Positions 20,713 through 32,582 of a stretch of 64,000 nt of DNA are shown here, piece after piece. Both the position numbers and the translations under genes were made by a program. Every line of letters starts with the position of its first letter. The stretch's first letter is position 1. Origin of the DNA: an uncultured Raoultella sp. Its GTDB lineage: Bacteria > Pseudomonadota > Gammaproteobacteria > Enterobacterales > Enterobacteriaceae. The stretch is from assembly GCA_900759445.1 (NCBI GenBank), contig CAAEVH010000010.1, positions 62,001 through 126,000 of the forward strand. Direction: 5' to 3'. The notes below the pieces were generated by a model, which made no database searches, was not told the DNA's origin, and saw only the letters and a program-made list of their open reading frames with translations.

Positions 20713-21435
20713 TCAGGAAACGTGCTGCAAGAATTCCTGTAAACGTTGGCTGGGCGGATTTTCAATCAGGGCCTGCGGATTACCGTCTTCGGCAATACGT
20801 CCCTTATCAATGAAAATCAGGCGTGAAGCCACTTTTTCGGCAAAGCCGATTTCGTGGGTCACAATCACCATGGTCATCCCTTCCTCCGCCAGATCCTGCA
20901 TAACTTTCAGAACTTCGTGGCGCAGTTCCGGGTCCAGCGCTGAGGTTGGCTCATCAAACAGCATCATTTTCGGCTTCACCGCCAGCGCTCGGGCGATCGC
21001 CACACGCTGCTGTTGACCGCCAGACAGTTCAGAAGGGTAGTGATGCGCACGCTCGGCCAGACCTACTTTCGCCAGCAGCTCTTTAGCCAGTTTCTCGGCC
21101 TGTTCTTTATTCGCCCCGCGTACGCGCTGCGGTCCGAACATGACGTTTTCCAGCGCCGTCAGATGCGGGAACAGGTAGAACTGCTGAAACACCATCCCGG
21201 CTTCCTGGCGGATTAACCGCTCGTCTACCTTTGGATCGTTTACCTTCAGACCGTCGACGATCAGATCGCCAGAGGTTATCTCTTCCAGTTTGTTAATGCA
21301 GCGCAGCAGGGTTGATTTACCGGACCCGGATGGCCCGATAATTACCACCACTTCGCCCTGCTGAATGTTCAGGTCAATATTGTGCAGCACCTGGGTTGGG
21401 CCAAAGTGCTTAGAAACGTTTTTAAATTCAATCAC
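20713..21435 (-). CDS. glnQ: Glutamine ABC transporter ATPase GlnQ
   Basis: A 240-residue polar amino acid ABC ATPase with Walker [10 protein letters not shown] at 34-42, signature LSGGQ at 137-141, Walker B LFDEP at 159-163 and the switch His in IVTHE. It drives high-affinity glutamine import through GlnP with substrate from GlnH. Last gene of glnHPQ; its ATG overlaps the glnP stop by 4 bases. Confidence 0.97.
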   Translation of the reverse strand: MIEFKNVSKHFGPTQVLHNIDLNIQQGEVVVIIGPSGSGKSTLLRCINKLEEITSGDLIVDGLKVNDPKVDERLIRQEAGMVFQQFYLFPHLTALENVMFGPQRVRGANKEQAEKLAKELLAKVGLAERAHHYPSELSGGQQQRVAIARALAVKPKMMLFDEPTSALDPELRHEVLKVMQDLAEEGMTMVIVTHEIGFAEKVASRLIFIDKGRIAEDGNPQALIENPPSQRLQEFLQHVS

Positions 21436-22091
21436 AGGATTTTCATCCTTCTTTCCAGACGACGCAGAATGAAGCTCAGCACCAGCGTAATGATCAGATA
21501 GAACACCGCAACGGCGCTCCAGATTTCCAGTGCGCGGAAGTTACCGGCAATGATTTCCTGGCCCTGACGGGTCAGTTCAGCGACGCCAATGACAATAAAC
21601 AGCGAGGTATCTTTAATGCTGATGATCCACTGGTTGCCCAGCGGTGGCAGCATACGACGCAGCGCGAGAGGTAAAATAACGTGGCGGATAGTCTCTGTAC
21701 GTGAAAGCCCAAGCGCCAGTCCGGCTTCACTGAATCCTTTATGGATTGAGAGCACCGCGCCGCGGGTGATTTCCGCAATATAGGCGCCGGAGTTGATCAT
21801 GATGGTGACAACGGCGGCGCTAAAGGGATCAATGCGTAAATCGTTAAATGCCATTGGCAGGGCAAAGTAAATAAACATCACCTGCACAACGATTGGCGTA
21901 CCGCGAATGACTTCGATAAACACCAGCGCTACGTGGTTGGCTATCCAACCGCCGAAAGTACGCGCAAACCCTGCTGCAAGCCCGATTATCAGACCGCCTG
22001 CCAGACCGAGGACCGAGATCCACAGGGTCATTTTGGCGCCTTCAATCAAAAGCGGGATGGCGGGCCAGATGGCACTCCAGTCAAACTGCAT
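21432..22091 (-). CDS. glnP: Glutamine ABC transporter permease GlnP
   Basis: A 219-residue inner-membrane permease of the HisMQ type with about five helices. The EAA loop ([23 protein letters not shown]) marks the site that contacts GlnQ. Probably a homodimer. It is separated from glnH by a 107-base spacer holding a REP-like hairpin, and coupled to glnQ by a 4-base overlap. Confidence 0.97.
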   Translation of the reverse strand: MQFDWSAIWPAIPLLIEGAKMTLWISVLGLAGGLIIGLAAGFARTFGGWIANHVALVFIEVIRGTPIVVQVMFIYFALPMAFNDLRIDPFSAAVVTIMINSGAYIAEITRGAVLSIHKGFSEAGLALGLSRTETIRHVILPLALRRMLPPLGNQWIISIKDTSLFIVIGVAELTRQGQEIIAGNFRALEIWSAVAVFYLIITLVLSFILRRLERRMKIL

Positions 22092-22155
22092 ATTTCGTTC
22101 CTGTTACCGTGGTGAGAAAAGTAATGAGCCATAACGCGATGACTCAAAATTGCAG

Positions 22156-22181
22156 GCCCGGCGGCGCTGGCGCTACCGGGC
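22156..22181. repeat. REP-like hairpin inside glnHPQ
   Basis: GCCCGG and CCGGGC arms flank a GC-rich inner stem (GGCGC/GCGCT). It lies between the binding-protein gene and the permease gene, where such hairpins commonly protect the upstream message from 3' exonucleases and raise binding-protein output. Confidence 0.65.
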
Positions 22182-22198
22182 GTTACAGAACGTTCTTG

Positions 22199-23032
<834 letters not shown>

Positions 23033-23087
23033 TTAACAAGAGGGTGTCTCGTTTCTCTGCACAATAAGTAGGGCAAAGTGGGTAATC

Positions 23088-23117
23088 TGCACTGTTTTGG
23101 GGCACTCATTTGGTGCG
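23088..23117. promoter_or_regulatory. Two NtrC (GlnG) enhancer sites upstream of glnH
   Basis: GCAC-N5-TGGGGC and, overlapping it, GCAC-N5-TGGTGC match the NtrC dyad; the second matches the consensus half-sites. They lie about 75-105 bases upstream of the -24 element, the usual enhancer position. Confidence 0.72.
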
Positions 23118-23261
23118 TACCTGACACAGTGCAAACGGTATGACTATTTAGCGTAAAAATTGTTGATAAAACAATCTTTCGTTAACGATTGTGTGAAGTG
23201 ATTATTACAAATAATTTACTTTGGAGTGGCGAACGATCAATGTAATGCACCATAGATGTGC

Positions 23262-23285
23262 AAAACCCCCGCCAGGGCGAGGGTT
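23262..23285 (-). terminator. Rho-independent terminator of dps
   Basis: On the minus strand an AACCCTCGCC / GGCGGGGGTT stem with one mismatch runs into TTTTG, starting 25 bases after the dps stop. Confidence 0.75.
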
Positions 23286-23310
23286 ATATAGGTAATTCTT
23301 ATGTCTGCTG

Positions 23311-24074
<764 letters not shown>

Positions 24075-24111
24075 AATATTCTGCATGATTATGCAAACCA
24101 TGCAGAATATT
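24075..24111. repeat. 13-bp perfect inverted repeat after rhtA
   Basis: Arms AATATTCTGCATG and CATGCAGAATATT flank an 11-base loop, 7 bases past the rhtA stop. No T run follows on either strand, so it is not a standard intrinsic terminator; it could be a 3'-end-stabilising hairpin or a protein site. Confidence 0.6.
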
Positions 24112-24117
24112 AAGTGG

Positions 24118-25005
24118 TTAATTCACGTCCACTTGCTTAATTTGTGGTTCTTTGCGAATAGTGAGCGTCGAACCCATTGATGCAACAATAATGGCGCCCA
24201 GAGCGAGCGTCTGGACAAGCGTCAGCGTTTCACCGAGGAAGATCATTCCTGAAACCGCAGCCAGTGCAGGTTCCATACTCATCAGAGTACCAAAAGTGCG
24301 TGTTGGCAGCCGCGTCAACGCAATCATCTCCAGCGAGTAGGGAAGCGCAGTGGAGAGGACCGCAATGGCCAGGCCTAACGGCAGAATGGACCAGTGCCAC
24401 AAGGCATCCCCGGCCTGGAGCGCGCCGATGGGTACAAAAATCAGCGCCGCAATTAATGACCCTACCGCAACGGTCGCCGGACCATGTTCCGCGCCGGCAC
24501 GCTGCCCGGTAAGAATATAGATTGCCCAGCAGGCGCCAGCGCCCAGCGCCAGCGCAGCACCGGTTAAATCCACGTGAGAAACGTCCTGACCTAACGGCAG
24601 CAGGAACCAAAGCCCGAGTACAGCCAGTGCAACCCAAATGAAATCCACCGGACGTCGGGATGAAAACAGCGCTACCGCGAGCGGGCCGGTGAACTCCAGC
24701 GCTACGGCAATTCCCAGTGGGACGGTCTGGATTGACAGATAGAAGAGATAGTTCATCCCGCCCAGAGACAGACCATAAAACAGCAGCGGCAGGCGTTGTT
24801 CTTTGGCGAATCGCAAACGCCAGGGTTTAAAGAAGGCAATAAGGATGAGGGTGCCCAGCGCAAGGCGCAATGCGGTAACGCCCGGCGCACCGACGAGTGG
24901 GAATAGCGATTTTGCCAGAGATGCTCCGCTTTGAATGGAGGACATAGCAATAAGCAAAACCAAAATAGGCAACCAGACTGGCGCTTTACGTGACGACCCC
25001 GGCAT
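24118..25005 (-). CDS. rhtA: Threonine/homoserine exporter RhtA
   Basis: A 295-residue EamA (DMT superfamily) exporter with ten predicted membrane helices in two repeats. Export of homoserine, threonine and some other amino acids is known for E. coli RhtA. Start chosen at MPGSSRKAPV, preceded by ACAGGAGAAAGG and equal in length to the E. coli protein; an ATG 12 codons upstream would place the Shine-Dalgarno inside the gene. Divergent from ompX. Confidence 0.95.
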   Translation of the reverse strand: MPGSSRKAPVWLPILVLLIAMSSIQSGASLAKSLFPLVGAPGVTALRLALGTLILIAFFKPWRLRFAKEQRLPLLFYGLSLGGMNYLFYLSIQTVPLGIAVALEFTGPLAVALFSSRRPVDFIWVALAVLGLWFLLPLGQDVSHVDLTGAALALGAGACWAIYILTGQRAGAEHGPATVAVGSLIAALIFVPIGALQAGDALWHWSILPLGLAIAVLSTALPYSLEMIALTRLPTRTFGTLMSMEPALAAVSGMIFLGETLTLVQTLALGAIIVASMGSTLTIRKEPQIKQVDVN

Positions 25006-25416
25006 CCTTTCTCCTGTCAAATGATAATTACACGCCTTCATCTGCGTGACGTTGCAAATTTGCTACGACACGGATGACGTGATGTATAGAAAAGTAAAAC
25101 AGCGAGTGTAATGGAAATACGCACCGCTGGTTGAGTATTCGTTGAAAAAAAAATTGCTCAGTTCCGTACAATGGCATGAAAGTGATGGATTAATAATCTG
25201 TGTGATTAGGAATATTCTGGATGAATGTGCCATATTGTGCGCGCAATAATGGCATTTTAGGTTAGAAAAGTGATGTTAATTGAAAGAGATAGCGGGTTTC
25301 TGAAACGTTCTGTTACATGAAAGACCCCGTTAGACATCGCGAATCGCAAAGAGTTTCCCATCAATTTTTGGTATATTTAAAACTTAGGATTTACTTGAAG
25401 CACATTTGAGGTGGTT
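25006..25416. other. rhtA/ompX divergent intergenic region
   Basis: 411 bases without a gene, AT-rich, holding the divergent promoters. TTGAAA at 25142 and TACAAT at 25167 are promoter-like for ompX but 19 bases apart, so the assignment is weak. A strong GAGGTGG ribosome site precedes ompX. Confidence 0.5.
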
Positions 25417-25932
25417 ATGAAAAAAATTGCATGTCTTTCAGCACTGGCCGCTGTTCTGGCTTTCTCCGCAGGTACTGCTGTAGCTGCGACTTCTACCGTT
25501 ACCGGTGGTTACGCTCAGAGCGATGCTCAGGGCGCAGCGAACAAAATGAACGGTTTTAACCTGAAGTATCGCTACGAGCAGGACAGCAACCCGCTGGGTG
25601 TTATCGGTTCCTTCACTTACACTGAAAAAGATCGTACCGATGCGTCTGGCGACTACAACAAAACCCAGTACTACGGCATCACTGCTGGCCCGGCTTACCG
25701 TCTGAACGACTGGGCAAGCATCTACGGTGTAGTGGGTGTTGGCTACGGTAAATTCCAGAACGCAGCATCCCCGGCTGATAACCACACCACCAGTGACTAC
25801 GGTTTCTCTTACGGTGCTGGTCTGCAGTTCAACCCGATCGAAAACGTTGCTCTGGACTTCTCCTACGAGCAGAGCCGTATTCGTAGCGTTGACGTTGGCA
25901 CCTGGATCGCTGGCGTGGGTTACCGCTTCTAA
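25417..25932 (+). CDS. ompX: Outer membrane protein OmpX
   Basis: A 171-residue eight-stranded beta-barrel of the OmpX/Ail family. Signal peptide 1-23 (cleavage AVAA|TSTV); strands alternate with aromatic residues and the C-terminus is GVGYRF with the terminal Phe required by the BAM machinery. The exposed loops differ most from E. coli, as expected for surface regions. In related bacteria sRNAs CyaR and MicA repress ompX. Starting Met chosen two codons after a GTG in the same frame. A strong terminator follows. Confidence 0.97.
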   Translation: MKKIACLSALAAVLAFSAGTAVAATSTVTGGYAQSDAQGAANKMNGFNLKYRYEQDSNPLGVIGSFTYTEKDRTDASGDYNKTQYYGITAGPAYRLNDWASIYGVVGVGYGKFQNAASPADNHTTSDYGFSYGAGLQFNPIENVALDFSYEQSRIRSVDVGTWIAGVGYRF

Positions 25933-25951
25933 TCACTTCGGTGATACAAAA

Positions 25952-25980
25952 AATCCGCCTCTCGGGGCGGATTTTTTTTG
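25952..25980 (+). terminator. Rho-independent terminator of ompX
   Basis: AATCCGCC / GGCGGATT stem, 6-base loop, then TTTTTT, 20 bases after the ompX stop. Confidence 0.95.
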
Positions 25981-25995
25981 TGTGCAATTCAGAGA

Positions 25996-27582
25996 TTAAC
26001 GAGATTTGGTCTCAAAGATGTCGGTACCCAGATGGTTGTAGTCCACCTTCTGCAATTTGAAGTTGGTGATGTACACCGGGCCAGCCTTTTTCTCTGAAAT
26101 AAAGCGATAGCTGTTGGTGATTTCCTTCGCGCTTATCCCCGTCCACTGCGAGAAAAAGCTGAGGAAATCATTGGCGGAGCGACGGGCTTTAATCACCCGG
26201 TGCGCTTTATCATCGCTCGACAGCACCATAAATGGTACCTGGAAATTCTGCTGGAACTGATCGTCATGCGCCAGGTACTGCACCTCTTTCCCCCGCTCTT
26301 TAAACGCGAGGCCATGATCGGAGAAATAGACCATTGAGAAACTGTTACCGCTGTTACGTAACTGATCGTAAAGCTGGCGCAGCAGGTCATCCGTCTGCGT
26401 CATGGTGTACAGATAGCAAGATGTCTCTTTTGACTGGACGAAAGTCTCGTATTTACCCTGCGTACGGTCGCAGGCCTGCGGATGCGAGCCCATTAAATGC
26501 AGCACGATAAGCTGTGGCTGAGTGCGCTCGGTTGCCAGCACCTGGGCGGTCATCTTCAACAGCGCTTCATCACGGGTATTTTTATCCGCTTCGAAATCAC
26601 CGCTTTTGAGGAACTGAACTTCATCAGCTCGCTTCGCAATGCTGGCGATTGCCGTATCGTATTCACCAATCTGTCCCTGATTGGAGAACCACCACGTCTG
26701 GAATCCCGCGCGGTTGGCCAGAGTGACAAAGTTATCCTGGAACTGGGGTTTATTGTCGACCACCCGATTCAGCGTCAGGCCGAGTGATTTTTGTGTCGAA
26801 CCGCTTGCCGCGATGTAATCCGCGAAGATGTAGCCGTTAACGGAACTGGCAAACGGCGTGTTATCCCAGTGACCACCAAAAGCGCCTAACGCATCGCGGC
26901 GGGCGCTTTCGCCGATGACCACCACGTAGGTATGATACTTCGGCTTCACGGCGGTTACCGTCCAGCTGTCTTTCACGCTCGCCAGCTTCGCCATACGCTC
27001 TTGTTCGTCGAGCACTTCGTTGTTATTAACGATAACGTCCTTGGCAAAGCGGAAAACCGGATAGCCAGTGTCTTTCAGCTTGAACACGCCGCCCCAGGCC
27101 AGGTTTTGCACCGGGGTCACAAAGAACGCGACAACGCTGAACAGCAAACAAATGCTGTCGAACTTATTCCAGCTACGCTGCTGCACCTCTTTTTTACGGC
27201 ATACGGCGATAACACCGAGGGCGAAAATAAACACCCCAACCAGATAACTGTACCAGGGGAAGATGGTCAGAATTTCAGTAGACTCTTCCATATTGGTTGA
27301 GTGCAGCGCCAGCAAGGTATTGAAGTTCGGCGAACCGTAAGCCTGGCCAAACGGGAAGTACATTGCCGCTATCAGCGAGCAAATGCCAATCAGCACTTTC
27401 TGCGCACGCGGCGCGCTGCGCCACAGCAGCATCAATATACAGGTGAAAGCAACGCTATAGAGCAGGCTAAGCGGATAGCCCAGCGCAAGGTTGATCAGCA
27501 GAGACTGTAAGAAATAGAGGCCAGTCCACGGACTAATCGCCCGGCTACGAGCAATGATTGAATCTTTGAGGGTTAAATTCAT
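25996..27582 (-). CDS. opgE: Phosphoethanolamine transferase OpgE
   Basis: A 528-residue inner membrane enzyme: five N-terminal membrane helices (to about residue 160) followed by a periplasmic alkaline-phosphatase-fold (sulfatase) domain. Visible metal or catalytic motifs are VVIGESARRDALG, GSTQKSLGLTL and YFSDHGLAF. E. coli OpgE adds phosphoethanolamine to osmoregulated periplasmic glucans. It converges on ompX across the terminator. Confidence 0.93.
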   Translation of the reverse strand: MNLTLKDSIIARSRAISPWTGLYFLQSLLINLALGYPLSLLYSVAFTCILMLLWRSAPRAQKVLIGICSLIAAMYFPFGQAYGSPNFNTLLALHSTNMEESTEILTIFPWYSYLVGVFIFALGVIAVCRKKEVQQRSWNKFDSICLLFSVVAFFVTPVQNLAWGGVFKLKDTGYPVFRFAKDVIVNNNEVLDEQERMAKLASVKDSWTVTAVKPKYHTYVVVIGESARRDALGAFGGHWDNTPFASSVNGYIFADYIAASGSTQKSLGLTLNRVVDNKPQFQDNFVTLANRAGFQTWWFSNQGQIGEYDTAIASIAKRADEVQFLKSGDFEADKNTRDEALLKMTAQVLATERTQPQLIVLHLMGSHPQACDRTQGKYETFVQSKETSCYLYTMTQTDDLLRQLYDQLRNSGNSFSMVYFSDHGLAFKERGKEVQYLAHDDQFQQNFQVPFMVLSSDDKAHRVIKARRSANDFLSFFSQWTGISAKEITNSYRFISEKKAGPVYITNFKLQKVDYNHLGTDIFETKSR

Positions 27583-27858
27583 ATGCCACTGTTACAAAAA
27601 CGCCATGTGCTTACCCTGGCGCTAAGGGTCATTGCCTGCCTGAGAGAGCGAGAAGGGGGATAGGGTCCGCATCCGCGAGCCGCAATATATGCAGGGCTGC
27701 GAAAAGATAGAGTGTGTGCAAGAGAAGGTCAACTACTACTAAGAAATTGTTTTGCGAGGGGCGTGGCAAAACTGACAAAAAGAAGGGTTATTGGCACGAA
27801 AACGATCACCGTATCCGAGTTACGGCAGGAAAATGGAGCGGCGTGCCGCGACGCCGCA

Positions 27859-27987
27859 TTATTTATCTGCCGGTTTATCCTGCTCTGGTTTGCTGTTAAT
27901 CATGTCGCACAGCATAGAGATCAGCATTAACCGTACTTTAAAGGGAGAGTGGCTAAACACGCGTATACACCTCTTAAATTCATTCAT
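27859..27987 (-). CDS. mntS: Small manganese-response protein MntS
   Basis: A 42-codon gene. The product starts MNEFKRCIRVFSHSPFKVRL and ends KPEQDKPADK, closely matching E. coli MntS (the rybA locus). In E. coli MntS raises available manganese by blocking the MntP exporter and is repressed by MntR when manganese is plentiful. The ATG follows GGAGGTTTAT, a strong ribosome site. Divergent from mntR, with an MntR-box-like palindrome about 60 bases upstream. Short enough to be missed by ordinary gene calling. Confidence 0.94.
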   Translation of the reverse strand: MNEFKRCIRVFSHSPFKVRLMLISMLCDMINSKPEQDKPADK

Positions 27988-28046
27988 ATAAACCTCCTGA
28001 CTTCACGATCCCATCAGTCCTTGAGGGATGTCTTTATTATATACAG

Positions 28047-28064
28047 ATATAGCACAGGCTATAT
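28047..28064. promoter_or_regulatory. MntR box in the mntS/mntR divergent region
   Basis: ATATAGCACAGGCTATAT matches the core of the MntR consensus (CATAGCAAAGGCTATG) and is nearly palindromic. A second, weaker TAGCTAT/ATAGC element follows at 28065-28080. Position fits repression of mntS. Confidence 0.65.
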
Positions 28065-28173
28065 TATATAGCTATTGCTAAAACGTTAATTTTTTGTGCC
28101 CACGCAACTCTGGTTTACAATGAGCGTTCTCTAATCAGATGCCGTTAACGCGTCACAGTAACGAGGAAGCAGA

Positions 28174-28647
28174 ATGAGTCGTCGTGCAGGTATGCCAACA
28201 ACAAAAAAAGTGACGCAATTGGTGAATGTCGAAGAACACGTTGAAGGATTTCGTCAGGTCCGGGAGGCACATCGCCGTGAGCTGATTGATGACTACGTAG
28301 AGCTGATTTCCGATCTCATTATTGAGGTGGGTGAAGCGCGCCAGGTCGATATGGCCGCACGGCTTGGGGTTTCCCAGCCGACGGTTGCTAAAATGCTTAA
28401 GCGTCTTGCTTCAGTTGGGTTGATTGAAATGATCCCCTGGCGGGGCGTTTTTTTAACCGCAGAAGGTGAACGACTGGCTCAGGAGAGTCGGGAGCGTCAC
28501 CAGATTGTGGAGAACTTCCTGCTGATGTTAGGTATCAGCCCGGAAATTGCCCGTCGCGACGCGGAGGGAATGGAGCATCACGTCAGTAAGGAAACGCTGG
28601 AGGCTTTTAGCCGGTTTACGCAACAGCAAGGCACAGGCTCTGAATGA
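28174..28647 (+). CDS. mntR: Manganese-responsive regulator MntR
   Basis: A 157-residue DtxR-family regulator. The winged helix-turn-helix is about residues 50-100 ([19 protein letters not shown]) and the metal-binding/dimer domain follows ([19 protein letters not shown]). With Mn2+ it represses mntH and mntS and activates mntP in E. coli. Start preceded by AGGAAGC. Its stop overlaps the ybiR ATG by 4 bases. Confidence 0.96.
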   Translation: MSRRAGMPTTKKVTQLVNVEEHVEGFRQVREAHRRELIDDYVELISDLIIEVGEARQVDMAARLGVSQPTVAKMLKRLASVGLIEMIPWRGVFLTAEGERLAQESRERHQIVENFLLMLGISPEIARRDAEGMEHHVSKETLEAFSRFTQQQGTGSE

Positions 28648-29753
28648 GTTTTCCTTTACTACGCGCCTTACAGCGCGATCGCTTTTTTCAGCTGTTAATC
28701 ATCGTCGGGGTTGTACTGAGCCTGTTCGTGCCATTTACGCCACGGTCGTGGCCGGGGGCGATAGACTGGCACACGATTATTACACTTAGCGGCCTGATGT
28801 TACTGACCAAAGGCGTGGAGCTAAGCGGTTACTTCGATGTGTTAGGGCGCAAGATGACCCGGCGCTTTAACACCGAACGTCAATTGGCGATATTTATGGT
28901 GCTGGCGGCAGCGCTGCTGTCGACGTTTCTGACCAACGATGTTGCGCTGTTTATTGTTGTTCCGCTGACGATCACCCTGAAAAAATTGTGCGCCATTCCT
29001 GTAAATCGCCTGATTATCTTTGAGGCGCTGGCGGTAAACGCCGGATCGTTGCTCACGCCAATAGGTAATCCGCAAAACATTCTGATGTGGGGACGCTCCG
29101 GCTTATCGTTTACCGCGTTTACCTGGCAGATGGCGCCGCTTGCGGGGACCATGATGCTGACGCTGGTGGTGCTGTGCTGGTTCAGTTTCCCGCATAAAGC
29201 TTTGCATTATCATACCGGTACGCGCGCGCCTCACTGGCAACCGCGCCTGGTGTGGAGCTGTCTGGGGCTGTATATCATTTTCCTGGCGGCACTGGAGTTA
29301 AAACAAGAGCTGTGGGGCCTGGCGATCGTCGCGGCAGGATTCATGGTGCTGGCTCGCCGCGTGATCCTCAGCGTGGATTGGACACTACTGTTGGTGTTTA
29401 TGGCGATGTTCATTGATGTGCACTTGCTGACGCAACTCCCGGCCTTGCAGGAGATTACCCACCAGATTGGCACGCTTTCAGCGCCGGGGCTTTGGTTGAC
29501 GGCCATTGGCCTGTCGCAGTTTATCAGTAATGTTCCCAGCACGATTTTGCTGCTGAACTACGTCCCGCCAACGCTGCTGCTGGCCTGGGCGGTCAATGTG
29601 GGCGGTTTTGGGTTGTTGCCGGGATCGCTGGCGAATCTTATTGCTTTACGGATGGCAAACGATCGACGGATCTGGTGGCGTTTTCATTGGTATTCGGTGC
29701 CGATGCTGATATGGGCGGCGCTGGTAGGGTATGGTTTATTGCAGGTGATGTGA
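28644..29753 (+). CDS. ybiR: Predicted anion transporter YbiR
   Basis: A 369-residue polytopic membrane protein of the ArsB/NhaD (CitMHS-like) group with about eleven helices. The conserved repeats [15 protein letters not shown] and [14 protein letters not shown] resemble the two inverted ligand loops of this superfamily. The substrate is not known. Translationally coupled to mntR through an ATGA overlap, which hints at a metal-related role, though this is inference from position. Confidence 0.9.
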   Translation: MSFPLLRALQRDRFFQLLIIVGVVLSLFVPFTPRSWPGAIDWHTIITLSGLMLLTKGVELSGYFDVLGRKMTRRFNTERQLAIFMVLAAALLSTFLTNDVALFIVVPLTITLKKLCAIPVNRLIIFEALAVNAGSLLTPIGNPQNILMWGRSGLSFTAFTWQMAPLAGTMMLTLVVLCWFSFPHKALHYHTGTRAPHWQPRLVWSCLGLYIIFLAALELKQELWGLAIVAAGFMVLARRVILSVDWTLLLVFMAMFIDVHLLTQLPALQEITHQIGTLSAPGLWLTAIGLSQFISNVPSTILLLNYVPPTLLLAWAVNVGGFGLLPGSLANLIALRMANDRRIWWRFHWYSVPMLIWAALVGYGLLQVM

Positions 29754-29776
29754 GGATTGTGCCCGATGGGGCTGGC

Positions 29777-29814
29777 GCTTATCGGACCTACAGGTTAAGT
29801 AGGCCCGATAAGGC
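29777..29814. repeat. REP-like hairpin between ybiR and ldtB
   Basis: Arms GCTTATCGGACCTAC and GTAGGCCCGATAAGG (one mismatch) with a 7-base loop, the form common in Salmonella and Citrobacter intergenic repeats. It separates two convergent genes and may serve as a bidirectional transcript end. Confidence 0.75.
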
Positions 29815-29833
29815 GAAAGGGCAGTTTTGATGC

Positions 29834-30754
29834 TTAGTTCAGACGAACCGGCATACCTGAACGGTTCTGTACCGCCTGCTCAACGACGGCCTGATCGACG
29901 TCAGACTGACCGGTGATGCTGGTAATGCTCTTGTTCAGCGTAATCGGTACGATTTCACCGCCTTCGAACTGTGCTTCAGTGGTAGACAGTGGGTTGTGTA
30001 CCTCGATGTAACGGCTGCCGTCTGGTTCAGTCGTGGCTTTTACCGGCTCATCGATAAACTGTACGCGGGTGCCGACCGGCACATTTTCAAACAGGAATTT
30101 GATGTCGTCGTTACGCAGACGCACGCAACCGTGGCTGACGCGTAAGCCGACGCCGAAGTTAGCATTGGTGCCGTGGATGGCGTACAGGCGACCGATATAC
30201 AGCGCGTACAGGCCCATCGGGTTATCCGGACCTGCCGGAACAACAGCTGGCAGCGGTTCGCCCGCAGCGCGGTATTCCGCATGCATTTTTGCCGTTGGCG
30301 TCCAGGTTGGGCCCGCTTTTTTACGTTCTACTTTGGTGGTCCAGTTGATTGGCGTGTCTTTGCCCAACTGACCAATACCGATCGGCAGAACAATAACGGT
30401 GTTGGTGCCTTTCGGGTAGTAGTACAGACGCATTTCAGCGCTGTTAATAACAATACCTTCATGCACGGTATCCGGCAGGATCAATTGCTGAGGTATGTTC
30501 AGGACGGTGCCGCCCTTCGGCAGGAAGGTATCCACGCCCGGGTTGGCTTCCAGCATATTAGACAGACCCATCTGATACTCCGCCGCAAAATACTCCAGCG
30601 GTTGGGTGTTGCCTTCAGGAATAGTGATGACCTGGTTTTGGCCGATCAAACGGCTGCCATCGGTAGGCAGCGGGTACGTGACGGCAGAAGCGGTGTTACA
30701 AAAACCAACTATTGCGAGTGCCGCCGCGAAAAGCGTTGTTAATTTCATATTCAT
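29834..30754 (-). CDS. ldtB: L,D-transpeptidase LdtB
   Basis: A 306-residue periplasmic enzyme that links Braun lipoprotein to meso-diaminopimelate of peptidoglycan. Signal peptide 1-24 (cleavage TASA|VTYP), LysM-like region about 40-87, YkuD catalytic domain about 98-235 with H194 and the motif SHGCVRL holding C210. Start taken at [10 protein letters not shown], matching E. coli; in-frame ATGs two codons before and after are close alternatives, and no strong Shine-Dalgarno decides between them. Confidence 0.95.
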   Translation of the reverse strand: MNMKLTTLFAAALAIVGFCNTASAVTYPLPTDGSRLIGQNQVITIPEGNTQPLEYFAAEYQMGLSNMLEANPGVDTFLPKGGTVLNIPQQLILPDTVHEGIVINSAEMRLYYYPKGTNTVIVLPIGIGQLGKDTPINWTTKVERKKAGPTWTPTAKMHAEYRAAGEPLPAVVPAGPDNPMGLYALYIGRLYAIHGTNANFGVGLRVSHGCVRLRNDDIKFLFENVPVGTRVQFIDEPVKATTEPDGSRYIEVHNPLSTTEAQFEGGEIVPITLNKSITSITGQSDVDQAVVEQAVQNRSGMPVRLN

Positions 30755-30986
30755 GTTCATGTATGCGAGATTCAGTGCCAGGCAGGCTAGTGGGTTGAGA
30801 TTTATGTAGTGTTGGGCACGCATTATATGTGCAATCTGAGCAACAAGGAATTCGGATGTGTACTAAATCACATTTTTTTCCTTTTGCTTTCACTTTATCC
30901 CTTCAGCATCAAGGCGCGATCTTATTGCAGACTTATGGCATAATAAGCGGTTCGTCACATATTTCTTTCTCTTTCAGGATACGCCA

Positions 30987-32579
30987 GTGTTAGTTTCCAG
31001 CAACGTCACCATGCAGTTCGGCAGTAAGCCGCTGTTTGAAAATATTTCCGTCAAATTTGGCGGCGGCAACCGTTACGGCCTGATTGGCGCGAACGGTAGC
31101 GGTAAATCCACTTTTATGAAAATTCTCGGCGGCGACCTCGAACCGACGCTGGGCAACGTTTCCCTCGATCCGAACGAGCGCATTGGTAAGCTGCGTCAGG
31201 ATCAGTTCGCCTTTGAAGAGTTCACCGTGCTTGACACCGTGATCATGGGTCACGGTGAACTGTGGGAAGTAAAGCAGGAGCGCGATCGCATTTACGCCCT
31301 GGCCGAAATGAGCGAAGAAGACGGCTATAAAGTTGCTGACCTTGAAGTTCAGTATGGCGAAATGGACGGCTACTCTGCGGAAGCGCGTGCGGGTGAACTG
31401 CTGCTGGGCGTAGGTATTCCGGTAGAACAGCATTACGGCCCGATGAGCGAAGTCGCCCCCGGCTGGAAGCTGCGTGTGCTTCTGGCACAGGCGCTGTTCT
31501 CTAACCCCGACATTCTGCTGCTTGACGAACCAACGAACAACCTGGATATCGACACCATCCGCTGGCTGGAGCAGACGCTGAACGAGCGTGACAGCACCAT
31601 GATCATCATTTCGCACGACCGTCACTTCCTGAACATGGTCTGTACGCACATGGCGGATCTGGACTACGGCGAACTGCGTGTTTATCCGGGTAACTACGAC
31701 GAATATATGACGGCGGCAACTCAGGCGCGTGAACGTCTGCTGGCCGATAACGCCAAGAAGAAAGCGCAGATTGCCGATCTGCAATCCTTCGTCAGCCGCT
31801 TTAGCGCCAACGCATCTAAATCTCGTCAGGCGACTTCTCGTGCGCGTCAGATTGATAAGATCAAGCTTGACGAAGTGAAAGCGTCCAGCCGTCAGAACCC
31901 GTTCATCCGCTTCGAACAGGATAAGAAACTGTTCCGTAACGCGCTGGAAGTGGAAGCGCTGACGAAAGGGTTTGATGAAGGTCCGTTGTTTAAAAACTTT
32001 AACCTGCTGCTGGAAGTCGGTGAGAAAATTGCCATTCTGGGTGCCAACGGCGTGGGTAAATCAACCATGCTGAAAACGCTGGTCGGCGAATTACAGCCGG
32101 ATAACGGTACCGTGAAATGGTCTGAAAACGCCCAGGTTGGTTACTACGCGCAGGATCACGAGTACGAATTCGAAAACGATCTGACGGTCTTCGAGTGGAT
32201 GAGTCAGTGGAAACAGGAAGGCGACGATGAGCAGGTAGTACGTAGCTTCCTTGGTCGCTTGCTGTTCAGCCAGGACGATATCAAGAAACCTGCTAAAGTG
32301 CTGTCCGGTGGTGAAAAAGGACGCATGCTGTTCGGTAAGCTGATGATGCAGAAACCGAATATCCTGGTAATGGATGAACCGACCAACCACCTGGATATGG
32401 AATCTATCGAGTCGCTGAACATGGCGCTGGAAATGTACCAGGGTACGCTGATCTTCGTTTCTCACGACCGTGAGTTCGTCAGTTCGTTGGCAACCCGCGT
32501 GATTGAAATTACGCCGGAACGCGTAATCGACTTCACCGGTAACTACGAAGATTACCTGCGTAGCAAGGGCGTCGAATAA
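30987..32579 (+). CDS. ybiT: ABC-F family ATPase YbiT (GTG start)
   Basis: A 530-residue soluble protein with two ABC modules and no membrane domain, typical of ABC-F translation factors that bind the ribosomal E site. Walker A motifs are GANGSGKST and GANGVGKST, Walker B motifs [11 protein letters not shown] and [11 protein letters not shown]; the P-site tRNA interaction linker, rich in Lys, Arg and Glu, lies about 245-300. The start codon is GTG ([10 protein letters not shown]), after AGGAT, as in E. coli. An ERIC element follows its stop. Confidence 0.95.
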   Translation: MLVSSNVTMQFGSKPLFENISVKFGGGNRYGLIGANGSGKSTFMKILGGDLEPTLGNVSLDPNERIGKLRQDQFAFEEFTVLDTVIMGHGELWEVKQERDRIYALAEMSEEDGYKVADLEVQYGEMDGYSAEARAGELLLGVGIPVEQHYGPMSEVAPGWKLRVLLAQALFSNPDILLLDEPTNNLDIDTIRWLEQTLNERDSTMIIISHDRHFLNMVCTHMADLDYGELRVYPGNYDEYMTAATQARERLLADNAKKKAQIADLQSFVSRFSANASKSRQATSRARQIDKIKLDEVKASSRQNPFIRFEQDKKLFRNALEVEALTKGFDEGPLFKNFNLLLEVGEKIAILGANGVGKSTMLKTLVGELQPDNGTVKWSENAQVGYYAQDHEYEFENDLTVFEWMSQWKQEGDDEQVVRSFLGRLLFSQDDIKKPAKVLSGGEKGRMLFGKLMMQKPNILVMDEPTNHLDMESIESLNMALEMYQGTLIFVSHDREFVSSLATRVIEITPERVIDFTGNYEDYLRSKGVE

Positions 32580-32582
32580 TTT

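Noticed and set aside
27583..27858. Possible small gene between opgE and mntS
   Set aside because: Short frames only, none with a ribosome site or known sequence; more likely the 3' part of the mntS/rybA transcript and the opgE promoter.
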